DNA of 64,000 nt from Candidatus Gastranaerophilales bacterium (GTDB taxonomy: Bacteria > Cyanobacteriota > Vampirovibrionia > Gastranaerophilales > Gastranaerophilaceae). Made by a program: the position numbers and the translations under genes. The notes under the pieces are model-generated. The model made no database searches. It was not told where the DNA came from and saw nothing but the letters and a program-made list of their open reading frames with translations. The first letter of the stretch is position 1. Every line of letters starts with the position of its first letter. Below, piece after piece: positions 54,984-64,000 of this stretch. The stretch is from contig CALVEK010000001.1 in the NCBI GenBank assembly GCA_944326555.1, forward strand, positions 1 through 64,000, read 5' to 3'.

Positions 54984-57900
54984 ATGTACATTAAAGAAGT
55001 AGAAATAGACAACTTCAAATCTTTTGCAAACAAGATAACTATACCGTTTTTAAAAGGTTTTACGACTATTTCGGGTCCAAACGGCTCGGGTAAGAGTAAC
55101 ATTATCGATAGTATTTTGTTTGCGCTTGGCCTGTCTACATCAAGGACACTTAGGGCAGAAAAGATTTCTCAACTTATTTCTACACACACAAGAAGAAATG
55201 AAGCTATTGTTAAGGTTACGTTTTCCCCCGAAAATGGAGATGAAAAAGAGTTTTCCGTAGCTCGTAAAATAAAAAAATCATCTCAAGGTTACAATAGTAT
55301 CTATTATCTTAATGACAAAATAGTTACGTTGACAGATGTTCATACGTTGTTGGAAAAATATAACATAACACCAAACAGCTACAACGTAATTATGCAAAAC
55401 GATGTTATGTCTATAACTAACTGCTCTGATGTTGAACGAAGAAAAATTATAGACGAGATAGCAGGTGTTGCAGATTTTGACCGCCGTATAGAACAAGCGC
55501 AAAATGAGCTTGGAACGGTTGAAGCTCGTGTTCAAAATTCTCTTTTGATTTTGTCTGAGGTTGAAACAAGACTGGAACAACTAAAAGCAGAAAGAGAAGT
55601 CGCTCTTAAATATCAAAAACTGCGTGATGAAAAAATAGATTTGGAATCTAAAATTACAACAGTAAAATATTTTGAGATTAAAAAAAATCTTGAAAGAACT
55701 CACGAAAGTATTTTGGATTCAAATAAAAAGAAAAAAGAAGAAGAAGTTAAGCTCAAAAAGCAAGAGCAGAGCTTACTTCAGGTTAAAGCCAAGCTGGATG
55801 AACTCACAGATCTTGTTAGAGAAAAAGGTGAAGCCGAGCAAATTGAGGTTAAAAAACAGGTCGAAGAGCTTAAAGGACAAGTTGACCGTAAGGAAGCCGC
55901 TATAAATTATGCGGAAAAAAATATCCACAACAATCTTAGAACTGTTGAGAATGCTCAAAACGGTATAGAAAACCTTAACAAAAAAAATGCGGATACAACT
56001 GTTCAAATTCAAAATAAAGAAAACGAAATAAAAACTCTTGAAGAGCAAAGAGATGCCGAAAAAGCAAAACTCCTAGGTATTTTACAAGAGGTTTCGGGTC
56101 TTAGCGAAACCACTGATAAATATCTCGAAAAAAGAAATGAACTGAGAAAACAATTTGAGCAGGCAAAAGATGAAGAAACAAAACTGATTCAGGCAAAAGC
56201 ACCTATGGAATCAGAACTAAGTAATCTTTTAAAAGAAGTTGAAGAAGCCAAAAAGCGCATAGAAGAGTTTGAAGAGTTTAAGAATAATTTTGCAGGAAAC
56301 AAAGACAGAGTAGAAGTTCAAGTCGAAGAATTAGGCAAAGAACTCCAAGATTTTAAAACTATCCAGCAAAATACAATGTATGAACTCGATAAGACAAAAA
56401 ACGAGCTTAATGATGTTCAGTACAATGTTCAAACTGCTTATCGAAAAATATCTCAAATGGAAGCCCAAAAGCAGGCATTTGATGAGGTAAACTTTGGACG
56501 TGCGGTAGATACCGTTTTAAACGCAAAAATAAAAGGTGTGCACGCAACTCTGGCTCAGCTTGGGCAGGTTGACAAGGAATACTCCGTTGCATTGGAAGTC
56601 GCTATGGGCAGCAGAATGGCAAATGTTGTTGTTGATGATGACGAAGTAGCAAGGATTGCAATAGAAGTTCTAAAAAGTGCTAATGCGGGGCGTGCAACAT
56701 TCTTGCCGTTGAATAAGATTAATAAAGCTCCTCGCTCTTTAAGATTGCCAAAAGACAAAGGTGTTGTTGATTTTGCCATTAATCTTATTGATTTTGATGA
56801 CGAATATTTGAATGTGTTCTTCCATGCTTTGGGTGAGACTCTTGTTGTAGAAGATTACAATACTGCAAGAAAATTAATCGGACAGTATAGAATGGTTACC
56901 TTAACAGGTGAATTGTTCGAAAAATCAGGTTCTATTTCAGGCGGTTCTCAAAAACGTTCAGGGTTGAAGTTTAGCCAAACCCAAGATGACGAACTTGAAA
57001 AATTCAAAGAAAGATTAAAGGCTTTTGAGAAAAATTATGCTGAGTTAGAGAAAAAGAAATCAGAACTTGAAGAAAAATTGGACAAGGTCAGATTCTCTTA
57101 TTCAAACTCTATGACAGAATACAACAAGGCAAAAATGGAGCTTGCAAACCTCATTAAAAATTCAGAAGAAAACGAAAAAAATATTAATGAGAAAAAAGCA
57201 CTTATTGCAGAAGCTGAACCAAAAATCAAAAAACTCGAAACAGAGCTTGATAAAATGGAACAGCAGCATATTGAGTTGGGCGAAAAAACCCTTAAACTTG
57301 AAGAAGAAATTAAAGAAATAGAAGCAAAAATGAGTCCTGAAGAGCTTACTAACCTCAAAAAGCTCACAGAAGCCTCAGAAAACCTGATTAAACAACAAGA
57401 GGCCAAAATAGCTTCTTGCCGTAACGAAATAGACGGATTTAACAGGGCAATAAGTTTCCATAACGATATGATTGCTACTCACAAGCAAGATATTGAACGT
57501 CTGTATAAAGATAATGAAAACCTTGAACAAGACAAAGTTAAGTTTAAAACAGAAATTGAAGACTTGAACAAAAAAATTGATGTTCTTGATATAAAGATTA
57601 AAGAACTCGGCGAAAAACTTATTGAAATACAAACAGAGCGTGATGCGGTTAATAACCAATACCTTGAACTTGATAAAGAAAAAAATGTTATCGTTTTGAA
57701 TATCGAAAAAATAGCCGAGCAAATAGAGGCGTTTAAATCAAGAAGAAGAGAACTTGAACCGCAACTTGAAAACGTCAAAGAAGAACTTAAAGAAAATGGC
57801 GTTGATTTGACTCATTTGCAAGAAATAGAAATTTCTGTGGATGAAATTACAGCAAAAATCCAAAGACTCCAAAAACGCATGGATGAGCTTGGTGATGTTA

Positions 57901-58481
57901 ATATGCGAGCTATCCAGTCTTATGACGAGGTTTCGGAACGTCAAAACGAATTGAAAACAAAAATAGAAACTCTTTCTAACGAAAAAAATCAAATCATGGA
58001 TAGAATGCAGGGTTATGAAAATCTTAAAAAAGATACTTTCTTAAATACCTACAACAATATCAATGATAATTTTAAAGAAATTTTCCACAAATTGTCAGAG
58101 GGTGAGGGTACATTATTCCTAGACAATCCTGATGCACCTTTCCAAGGTGGTATGTCTATTGAGGCACAACCGAGAGACAAAGAAAAAACAAGGCTCAATT
58201 TGATGTCCGGTGGAGAAAAATCACTCACTGCTTTGGCATTTGTTTTTGCAATTCAAAGATACTTGCCGGCTCCATTTTACGCTTTTGATGAGGTAGATGC
58301 CAACTTGGACGGTATCAATGTAGAAAAACTTGCGGATATGGTAAAATTACAAGCAGAAAATACGCAATTTGTAGTAGTTAGCCATCGTAAACCTATGATA
58401 GAATCAGCTAATAGGACAATCGGCGTTACTCAAAAAGAAAAAGGTATAACACGAGTTACAGGTGTTAAACTTAGAGACTAA
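54984..58481 (+). CDS. smc: Chromosome segregation protein SMC
   Basis: This 1165-residue ATPase compacts and segregates chromosomes. Walker A GPNGSGKSN (31-39) is in the N-terminal head. Long coiled coils flank a hinge at about 500-670 (GVHATLAQLGQVD, SGSISGGSQKRSG). The C-terminal head has the ABC signature LNLMSGGEKSLTALAFVFAI and Walker B FYAFDEVDANLD. The upstream 205 bp contains a possible hairpin at 54934-54949. It is followed by scpA after 23 bp. Confidence 0.97.
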   Translation: MYIKEVEIDNFKSFANKITIPFLKGFTTISGPNGSGKSNIIDSILFALGLSTSRTLRAEKISQLISTHTRRNEAIVKVTFSPENGDEKEFSVARKIKKSSQGYNSIYYLNDKIVTLTDVHTLLEKYNITPNSYNVIMQNDVMSITNCSDVERRKIIDEIAGVADFDRRIEQAQNELGTVEARVQNSLLILSEVETRLEQLKAEREVALKYQKLRDEKIDLESKITTVKYFEIKKNLERTHESILDSNKKKKEEEVKLKKQEQSLLQVKAKLDELTDLVREKGEAEQIEVKKQVEELKGQVDRKEAAINYAEKNIHNNLRTVENAQNGIENLNKKNADTTVQIQNKENEIKTLEEQRDAEKAKLLGILQEVSGLSETTDKYLEKRNELRKQFEQAKDEETKLIQAKAPMESELSNLLKEVEEAKKRIEEFEEFKNNFAGNKDRVEVQVEELGKELQDFKTIQQNTMYELDKTKNELNDVQYNVQTAYRKISQMEAQKQAFDEVNFGRAVDTVLNAKIKGVHATLAQLGQVDKEYSVALEVAMGSRMANVVVDDDEVARIAIEVLKSANAGRATFLPLNKINKAPRSLRLPKDKGVVDFAINLIDFDDEYLNVFFHALGETLVVEDYNTARKLIGQYRMVTLTGELFEKSGSISGGSQKRSGLKFSQTQDDELEKFKERLKAFEKNYAELEKKKSELEEKLDKVRFSYSNSMTEYNKAKMELANLIKNSEENEKNINEKKALIAEAEPKIKKLETELDKMEQQHIELGEKTLKLEEEIKEIEAKMSPEELTNLKKLTEASENLIKQQEAKIASCRNEIDGFNRAISFHNDMIATHKQDIERLYKDNENLEQDKVKFKTEIEDLNKKIDVLDIKIKELGEKLIEIQTERDAVNNQYLELDKEKNVIVLNIEKIAEQIEAFKSRRRELEPQLENVKEELKENGVDLTHLQEIEISVDEITAKIQRLQKRMDELGDVNMRAIQSYDEVSERQNELKTKIETLSNEKNQIMDRMQGYENLKKDTFLNTYNNINDNFKEIFHKLSEGEGTLFLDNPDAPFQGGMSIEAQPRDKEKTRLNLMSGGEKSLTALAFVFAIQRYLPAPFYAFDEVDANLDGINVEKLADMVKLQAENTQFVVVSHRKPMIESANRTIGVTQKEKGITRVTGVKLRD

Positions 58482-58504
58482 GGGATTAAGGATACAAAAA
58501 AGAT

Positions 58505-59395
58505 ATGACAGAAACAGCCGAATCAAATTTACATCACGATTTTTATGTTCCGGAATCTGCTGCATCAAATGACAGCAGTATGGCTGATATGAATATTATT
58601 TCTGAAACAACCTTGCAATCTGATATTACAGAGCAGGTTGATGGTATCGAAATCCTTGTCGGTATGGCAAAAAGCGGTAAAATTGACCCTTGGAATGTTG
58701 ATATTGTTGATGTTACGGACAAATATCTTGCCCATCTTTTCCAAATGAAAGCCCAAAACCTCAGGCTTACCGGCAGAACTCTCTTGTTTGCGGCTATTTT
58801 GTTGCGTCTCAAATCAAATGTTCTTGAGGGAATAGACGTAAATCAAATTGAGGGTATCGAAGAAGACAATTTTGATGAATTTGAGATGCAAGATGACTCG
58901 TGGGATGACGATGAAATTAATACAAATAACGTTGTTTCTCTTGATGAGGTTTTGCAAAGAAGAACCAGTATAAGACTCAACAGAAGCCGTACAGTTAACT
59001 TAAAAGACCTTATCAAACAACTACAATTCTATGAAGAATTGGACAGAAAACAATCACTGAAAAATGCTCACGAACGTGCAAAAAGAAGAGTTCGTTCTTA
59101 TGCAAGACTCACTCCTGATGATATTGTAAACCTTGCTCATGATGAGTATATCGAAAAAAGTGTAGAAGTTTTGCATGAAAACCTTAAAAAGATTTTTGAA
59201 ACAGAAGAAAAAGTTGAACTTACAACTCTGACTTTGTTAGGTTTGGATAAAATTTCCGCATATATTGCTTTGTTGTTTTTAACAGCTGAGCCTGAGTCTG
59301 ACGTTGATTTGTATCAGGAAGAGTTTTATGGAGAATTATACGCTGTTCCTTACAAAAAGAGCTCTGATATTGAAGCAGAAAAAGAGTCTGCTTAG
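58505..59395 (+). CDS. scpA: Segregation and condensation protein A
   Basis: ScpA is the kleisin bridging SMC heads. This 296-residue protein has GKIDPWNVDIVDVTDKYL, an N-terminal helical domain (LLFAAILLRLKSNVLEG), an acidic linker (about 115-150) and a C-terminal winged helix. It starts 23 bp after smc (ribosome site AAGGATACAAAAAAG), but scpB does not follow. Confidence 0.93.
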   Translation: MTETAESNLHHDFYVPESAASNDSSMADMNIISETTLQSDITEQVDGIEILVGMAKSGKIDPWNVDIVDVTDKYLAHLFQMKAQNLRLTGRTLLFAAILLRLKSNVLEGIDVNQIEGIEEDNFDEFEMQDDSWDDDEINTNNVVSLDEVLQRRTSIRLNRSRTVNLKDLIKQLQFYEELDRKQSLKNAHERAKRRVRSYARLTPDDIVNLAHDEYIEKSVEVLHENLKKIFETEEKVELTTLTLLGLDKISAYIALLFLTAEPESDVDLYQEEFYGELYAVPYKKSSDIEAEKESA

Positions 59396-59706
59396 TTAGT
59401 ATTTTGTATTTTAGTCTGTGAAAAAATAAGGATTTTTTACAGGTGATAAAATTTGATTACAGAATCGCGCGTTGCTGTAATTAAAATTGTTTATTTTGTT
59501 GAGATACTTTGCTCTTATTCCCATAGATTTTAGCCCTATTGGTGCTTGAGGGATACAGAAGATATCTTGTAATTTTTTTATAGCTTTTATTAAAAATGCC
59601 ACGGCACACCCCACAGAAAAAGATTTTTAATGCTATAATTTTATTAATGAATTTTGATGAATAGTCAAAGTTATACAATAAGGAAGTATGAAAGGATAAG
59701 ATAATT
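59396..59706. other. 311-bp gap between scpA and the DUF1858 gene
   Basis: Two inverted repeats follow scpA: a CTGT(G)AAAAAAT/ATTTTTTACAG stem at about 59417-59443 and an ATTACAG/CTGTAAT stem at about 59457-59482. These may act as weak terminators, although no good U-tract follows the first. The minus strand holds overlapping 67- and 83-codon frames I do not believe (see rejected). Upstream of the next gene, AAAGGATAAG gives a good ribosome site. Nothing else is seen. Confidence 0.4.
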
Positions 59707-59913
59707 ATGGCAGGAAAAGTAACAAAAGACATGGGACTAATTGAGATAGTTCAAAATTACCCTGAAGCATTAGAAGTTTTTGCAAAATACGGTCTTGGTT
59801 GTATAGGTTGTGCTGCTGCAAGATTTGAAAACCTCGAAGCAGGTGCAAAAGTTCATGGCGTTGATCCTGACGTTATGGTGGATGAAATTAATGCTTTAAT
59901 TGAGCAAAGATAA
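59707..59913 (+). CDS. DUF1858 domain protein
   Basis: This 68-residue protein is a stand-alone DUF1858 domain: KDMGLIEIVQNYPEALEVFA followed by KYGLGCIGCAAARFENLEAG. The CxxC pair (CIGC) and ETL-like segment are typical. These small proteins are associated with hydrid-cluster/hemerythrin-like or nitric-oxide-linked redox roles in some genomes, but the function here is open. ATG start with AAAGGATAAG; terminator downstream. Confidence 0.88.
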   Translation: MAGKVTKDMGLIEIVQNYPEALEVFAKYGLGCIGCAAARFENLEAGAKVHGVDPDVMVDEINALIEQR

Positions 59914-59930
59914 GTTTATTTTTTGTAATT

Positions 59931-59956
59931 AAAGCGGGCTTAAACAAGCCCGCTTT
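59931..59956 (+). terminator. Terminator of the DUF1858 gene
   Basis: AAAGCGGGCTT pairs perfectly with AAGCCCGCTTT around AAAC, followed by TTGTC, 17 bp after the stop. Confidence 0.9.
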
Positions 59957-60017
59957 TTGTCTATTCAGGTTGGTTCTTAAAATTTTTCGATATAGCTAAA
60001 ATAATTACCTAAAAAGG

Positions 60018-60170
60018 CTATTTTTCTACCTTAATCGGCACTGTAGCCAAACGTGCAAAACGAAACATTTTATCTTTATCTGAATCTTTTTTTTCAGCTT
60101 CTTTTTCTTTTTCGATGTAATCATTTGCGTCTCGGCCGACTAAAAATCTCATAAATTCTGGACTATACAT
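60018..60170 (-). CDS. Possible 50-residue charged small protein
   Basis: A 50-codon frame begins at ATG 60170 with AAGGTG 9 bp upstream. It has an N-terminal hydrophobic segment (PEFMRFLVGRDAN), a highly charged Lys/Glu/Asp helix (DYIEKEKEAEKKDSDKDK) and a C-terminal segment (FRFARLATVPIKVEK), and ends in TAG. It lies between the DUF1858 terminator and a leuS-side hairpin and has no overlapping alternative gene. I do not recognise the family. Its clean ribosome site makes it more plausible than chance. Confidence 0.5.
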   Translation of the reverse strand: MYSPEFMRFLVGRDANDYIEKEKEAEKKDSDKDKMFRFARLATVPIKVEK

Positions 60171-60330
60171 TAAAGAACACCTTCACTTTCCACTATATAT
60201 ATAAACACAATTGAGCATGATTTTTTTCACAAAATCGAAGAAAGTTTACAATTATACAGAAATTTTTTAAGCCAATAACTACTAAGATTGTAATATTGTT
60301 GATTTTAGGGCATATATGTCTTCTTAGCAA

Positions 60331-60364
60331 AACTATCACGATTGTAACAAAAATCGTGATAGTT
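60331..60364. terminator. Hairpin downstream of leuS
   Basis: AACTATCACGATT and its reverse complement form a 13-bp stem with an 8-nt loop, beginning 26 bp after the leuS stop. Short T-tracts occur on both sides (GTTTTTC on plus, GTTTTGC on minus), so termination in either direction is possible. Confidence 0.7.
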
Positions 60365-60390
60365 TTTCACTATTTAATTTTTCGTAATAT

Positions 60391-62880
60391 TTATTTAACT
60401 ACGATGTTAACCAATCGACCCGGTACAACAATTGTTTTGACTACTGTCTTACCGTCAATTGCCTGTTTGATTTTTTCACTGTTCATCGCAGCTTTTTCTA
60501 ACTCTTCTTTTGAAGATTCAGAGTCAACTTCTATTTTGTCTTTTACTTTACCGTTGACTTGGACAACAAGAGTTATGGCAGCTGTTTTTGCCAATTTTTC
60601 ATCATATACAGGCCAATCTGTCTCATGTATAGAACCTTTACCGCCTATGTCATGGTAAAGCTCTTCTGTCAGGTGAACTGTAGTTGGTGCAAGCAGTTTA
60701 AGTAATGTTATAAGTGCAAAACTCAATACGTTTTTATCTTCTTCATTAAATTCTGCTTTTTTACCAACATAGTCATAAATAGCGTTTACAAATTCACGAT
60801 ATTTAGAAATTACAGTGTTAAACTGGAATTCATTTGATATATCCTGAGTTATACCTTTAATTGCTATATGAGTTGTTCTGACAAGGTCATTGTTTTCTTT
60901 AGATAAAGTAGAAACATCCTGAGGGAGTTTGTAGTCAAATACAATATTCTCCTGCATAGAAGAATACAGTCTCCAAACTCTGTTAAGGAATTTGTAGCAA
61001 CCCTCTACTCCGGCATCAGACCAGTCAAAATCTCTTGCCGGTGGTGAATCTGACAAGATGAATAATCTTGCTGTATCAGCACCGTAGTTTTCGAATATTT
61101 CATCAGGGTCTACTGTGTTGCCTTTTGATTTTGACATTTTTGAACCGTCTTTTAGAACCATGCCTTGTGTAAGAAGATTTTTAAACGGTTCATCAAAGTC
61201 TACAAGCCCGAGATCTTTTAACGCTTTTGTGAAAAATCTTGAATACAAAAGGTGCAAAATCGCGTGTTCAATACCGCCGACATACTGATCAACAGGTAGC
61301 CATTTGTTTACAAGCTCTTTTGAGAAAGGTGCATCCGCATTTTTTGCATCCGCATAACGCATGTAATACCAGCTTGAACAAATGAACGTATCCATAGTAT
61401 CGGTTTCTCTTGTTGCTTTGCCTCCACAAACAGGGCAAGTTGTTTCCAAGAAAGTTTTGGATGTAAGGATAGGCGATTTGCCTGTAACACTAAAGTCAAC
61501 GTCCTCAGGTAGTTTTACGGGGAGTTGCTCCTCAGGCACCGGTTGAGGGCCGCAGTGTTCGCAATAAACAATAGGAATCGGAGCACCCCAGTATCTTTGG
61601 CGAGAAATCAACCAATCACGAAGTCTGTATTGTGTTTTAAATTCTCCGTATCCGCCTTGTACTGCTTTTTGAGTTATTGCTTTTTTAGCTGATTCATTAT
61701 CCATACCGCTAAATTCATCGGAATTTACAAGCACACCGGGGTCTGTATATGCAGAATCCTTGCAATCAGATGGATTTTCAGGGTTTTGGATAACTACTTT
61801 CATTGGCAGATTATATTTTTTAGCAAAATCAAAGTCTCTCTCATCATGAGTCGGTACTGCCATTACCGCACCTGTTCCGTATTCAACAAGGGCATAATCT
61901 GCTGTCCAAAGAGGGAATTCTTCTCCTGTAAACGGATTTATTGCGTGTGTGCCTAAAGGAACACCTGTTTTTACTCTGTCTGTAGAAAGTCTTTCGATTT
62001 CTGTCATTTTACGAGCGTTTGCTCTATATTCTTCTACAGCTTGTTTTTGTTCAGGAGTTGTAAGTTTTTCTATATCTTTGTACTCCGGAGCAACTACAAG
62101 GTAAGTTATTCCGTAAACGGTATCAGGTCTTGTTGTATAAACAGGAATTTCCAGACCGTCTATTTCTTTAACTTTGAATTTTAAAATAGCACCTTGAGAT
62201 TTGCCTATCCAGTTTTTTTGCATAATTTTTACGCTGTCAGGCCAACCCTCAAGTTTATCTATATCTTGCAAAAGTTGTTCTGCATAATCTGTGATTTTTA
62301 AGAACCATTGAGAGAGGTATTTTTTCTCTACAACGCTGTCGCATCTCCAGCATTTACCGTCAATAACCTGTTCATTAGCAAGAACTGTAGCGCATTTGTC
62401 GCACCAGTTAACCGCAGCTTCTTTTTTGTATGCAAGCCCTTTTTTATATAGTTGTAAAAACAGCCATTGTGTCCATTTGTAGTAATCAGGCTTGCAGGTT
62501 GCAACTTCTCTATCCCAGTCATACATTAGACCAAGTTTCTTGAGCTGCATTTTCATATATCCGATATTTTCATCAGTCCATTTTTCGGGGTTTTCACCGT
62601 GTTGAATAGCGGCATTTTCTGCAGGAAGACCAAAGCTGTCCCATCCTATCGGATGCAAAACGTTGTATCCGTGCATTTTTTTGAATCTGGCTATAACGTC
62701 AGTAATTGTGTAATTTCTGACGTGTCCCATGTGCAATTTGCCTGATGGGTAAGGAAACATTGAAAGTGCATAATATTTGGGTTTTTCACAATCATCGTAT
62801 GTTTTTCCGAATTTGTTTTCTTCCCAATCTTTTTGCCAATGCTTTTCAATTTCCTGAGGAAAATATTGTTCTTTTATCAC
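60391..62880 (-). CDS. leuS: Leucyl-tRNA synthetase
   Basis: This 829-residue class I enzyme has the HIGH-like HMGHVRNYTITDV, the editing domain (VYTTRPDTVYGITYLVVAPE), the zinc-binding segment (CPVCGGKATRETDTMDTF) and KMSKSKGN. The length matches LeuS. ATG start at 62880. It diverges from smpB (149 bp apart). Confidence 0.98.
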   Translation of the reverse strand: MIKEQYFPQEIEKHWQKDWEENKFGKTYDDCEKPKYYALSMFPYPSGKLHMGHVRNYTITDVIARFKKMHGYNVLHPIGWDSFGLPAENAAIQHGENPEKWTDENIGYMKMQLKKLGLMYDWDREVATCKPDYYKWTQWLFLQLYKKGLAYKKEAAVNWCDKCATVLANEQVIDGKCWRCDSVVEKKYLSQWFLKITDYAEQLLQDIDKLEGWPDSVKIMQKNWIGKSQGAILKFKVKEIDGLEIPVYTTRPDTVYGITYLVVAPEYKDIEKLTTPEQKQAVEEYRANARKMTEIERLSTDRVKTGVPLGTHAINPFTGEEFPLWTADYALVEYGTGAVMAVPTHDERDFDFAKKYNLPMKVVIQNPENPSDCKDSAYTDPGVLVNSDEFSGMDNESAKKAITQKAVQGGYGEFKTQYRLRDWLISRQRYWGAPIPIVYCEHCGPQPVPEEQLPVKLPEDVDFSVTGKSPILTSKTFLETTCPVCGGKATRETDTMDTFICSSWYYMRYADAKNADAPFSKELVNKWLPVDQYVGGIEHAILHLLYSRFFTKALKDLGLVDFDEPFKNLLTQGMVLKDGSKMSKSKGNTVDPDEIFENYGADTARLFILSDSPPARDFDWSDAGVEGCYKFLNRVWRLYSSMQENIVFDYKLPQDVSTLSKENNDLVRTTHIAIKGITQDISNEFQFNTVISKYREFVNAIYDYVGKKAEFNEEDKNVLSFALITLLKLLAPTTVHLTEELYHDIGGKGSIHETDWPVYDEKLAKTAAITLVVQVNGKVKDKIEVDSESSKEELEKAAMNSEKIKQAIDGKTVVKTIVVPGRLVNIVVK

Positions 62881-63029
62881 AGTTATCCACCTATAATTAA
62901 AATGTACATTTGTAGTTCAATTATAGTCAAAAAACAAATCTGTGCAAAACAGGAATAATAAAATACATAGTCTTTACTGTTAATAATCAATTTTTGCTTT
63001 TAGATGTTAAAATAATAACAGGTAAAATT

Positions 63030-63479
63030 ATGAGCAGAAAAATAATATCAAATAATAAAAAAGCCTTTCACGATTATACAATTGTAGAAAAGTATGATGC
63101 AGGACTTGTTTTGACGGGTACTGAAATAAAATCTATAAGAAAAGGCGCCATAAATCTTAAAGACGGTTTTGCAAAGATAGAAGATAACGAAGCATGGCTT
63201 TATAACGTGCATATTAGCCCGTATGAGCAGGGAAACAGATTTAACCCCGACCCCGCACGAAAAAGAAAACTTCTTTTGAATAAAAATGAAATCTTAAAAA
63301 TGGCAGGAAAGGTAAAAAAAGAAAAATATACAATAGTTCCTTTAAATGTCTTTTTGGAAAACGGTTGGGCAAAGTGTGAAATAGCATTGGCTAAAGGTAA
63401 ATTGCTCCACGACAAACGTGAAGATATTGCCAAAAAAGCTATGGATAGAGATATTGCGCGTAATTTTAAAGTTAGATAG
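63030..63479 (+). CDS. smpB: SsrA-binding protein SmpB
   Basis: SmpB (149 residues) carries tmRNA to stalled ribosomes. It has NKKAFHDYTIVEKYDAGLVL, GTEIKSIRKGAINLKDGFA and the basic tail DRDIARNFKVR. I start at ATG 63030 with an AGG box. The upstream frame to 62994 lacks a ribosome site. tmRNA itself is not in this window. Confidence 0.96.
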   Translation: MSRKIISNNKKAFHDYTIVEKYDAGLVLTGTEIKSIRKGAINLKDGFAKIEDNEAWLYNVHISPYEQGNRFNPDPARKRKLLLNKNEILKMAGKVKKEKYTIVPLNVFLENGWAKCEIALAKGKLLHDKREDIAKKAMDRDIARNFKVR

Positions 63480-63531
63480 TATTGTTTAATTTTTATTTTT
63501 TTCGTCAACAGTTTATATGAAAAAATAAAAA

Positions 63532-63563
63532 GGGCATAACTATTTATATCCCTAGTAACGCCC
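63532..63563 (-). terminator. Terminator of flgL
   Basis: On the minus strand GGGCGTTACTA pairs with TAGTTATGCCC (mismatches at two positions) around a 10-nt loop, followed by TTTTTATTTTTTC. It is 101 bp after the flgL stop. Confidence 0.65.
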
Positions 63564-63664
63564 GTAATAAATAATGGTAAGATTAACTTGTTTTAGAGCA
63601 AAAATTGTATTTTAGCTCAATAGTTTATATTGTTTTTGAAAATTAAAACAAAAGATTTTTAAAA

Positions 63665-64000
63665 TTACAGATAATCAAGCAAAGATTGGTTTGCAATAAT
63701 TGTATAGGCCTGCATTGATGCTTGCAGTGCGTATGTTTGCTTTGTCAAATCTGTTATTGCACTTGTCATATCAACTTCTGATATATCTGCAAGTTTAGAT
63801 TCTAAAAGTATTTCATTGCTATCCAAAAGTTCTGAAGTCATGTTTAACTTTGTAACTGTAGAACTGTGTTGAGATTGAATTTCTGAGATATGTTGCATGG
63901 AATCTTGAAGCGGGTCAAGTTGTTCTCTGATGAGATTGCTATCCGGCGGGTCTGCGTTCAGTGCTGCTTCTAAATCACCCAAAACTTTGAACAAACCTGA
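63665..64000 (-). CDS. flgL: Flagellar hook-associated protein FlgL, C-terminal part
   Basis: Only the last 110 or so codons are present. The frame runs off the right edge without a start. The ending LLESKLADISEVDMTSAITD followed by YALQASMQAYTIIANQSLLD is the typical FlgL/HAP3 C-terminus that packs with flagellin-like helices at the hook-filament junction. The TTG at 63994 is internal, not a start. Confidence 0.85.
   Translation of the reverse strand, partial: SGLFKVLGDLEAALNADPPDSNLIREQLDPLQDSMQHISEIQSQHSSTVTKLNMTSELLDSNEILLESKLADISEVDMTSAITDLTKQTYALQASMQAYTIIANQSLLDYL

Noticed and set aside
59411-59732. Two overlapping minus-strand frames (67 and 83 codons) after scpA
   Set aside because: No ribosome site, GTG-type start in one, no recognisable domain, and the longer one overlaps the DUF1858 start. 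The inverted repeats in the gap explain the openness.

Overview
The window is a 64-kb, AT-rich (roughly one-third GC), gene-dense bacterial chromosome segment. It encodes a Gram-negative-type flagellated cell: flagellin, the C-terminus of FlgL, MurJ, a SpoIID/LytB protein, an S2P protease, glycogen synthase and PPDK. The ATP synthase beta and epsilon genes stand alone as a pair, the cyanobacterial arrangement, and a short-palindrome origin candidate lies beside dnaN. With the low GC, fermentative-looking genes (PPDK, FixC/FixX-like proteins) and small lineage-restricted N-terminally anchored proteins, this suggests a non-photosynthetic relative of Cyanobacteria (Vampirovibrionia/Melainabacteria, possibly Gastranaerophilales). 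That placement is an inference from gene content. No marker phylogeny was run.

Layout. 0-4.2 kb: four unusual proteins in a row on the minus strand (kinase-like, NADAR-like, possible second kinase-like, orphan phosphoribosyltransferase). 4.3-9.6 kb: HxlR regulator, a membrane glycosyltransferase diverging from a GT2 enzyme, bioB-ruvA and a small membrane-anchored helical protein. 9.6-19 kb: ilvB-ilvN-DUF4127, metK, then spoIID-like, murJ and tsaC. 19-27 kb: UbiA prenyltransferase, HD-GYP response regulator, PPC-domain protein, a CDF transporter fused to a CBS/CorC module, comFC, and rseP with a matrixin-like protease. 27-44.5 kb, all major genes on the minus strand: glgA, APC permease, glyQ, Ctp protease, ppdK, oppD-like, dapF, atpC/atpD, thrB, dnaN, a candidate oriC, a small unknown, an isochorismatase-like hydrolase and a degenerate receiver-GGDEF protein. 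44.8-60 kb, mainly plus strand: flagellin, efp-accB-accC, fixC-fixX, a repeat protein, recJ, smc-scpA and a DUF1858 protein, with an HI0933-like flavoprotein and folK facing the other way. 60-64 kb: an overlooked 50-residue ORF, leuS, smpB and the flgL tail.

How the genes fit together. BioB supplies biotin for AccB, which is carboxylated by AccC. MurJ, DapF and the SpoIID-like protein serve the cell wall. SMC-ScpA, RecJ, RuvA and DnaN serve chromosome maintenance. EF-P, LeuS, GlyQ, SmpB and TsaC serve translation. Transcription switches from mostly minus to mostly plus near 42-47 kb, and a dense cluster of TTTTNNACA-type 9-mers with a 52-bp pure-A/T tract lies just upstream of dnaN. Together these point to a replication origin there.

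The most unusual items are the CDF-CBS-CorC fusion (22176-24077), the dnaN-proximal origin candidate (42056-42324), the nucleotide-chemistry island at the left end, and a palindrome-rich, GC-richer intergenic island (about 19200-19406). No tRNA, rRNA, CRISPR array, IS element or prophage was recognised.
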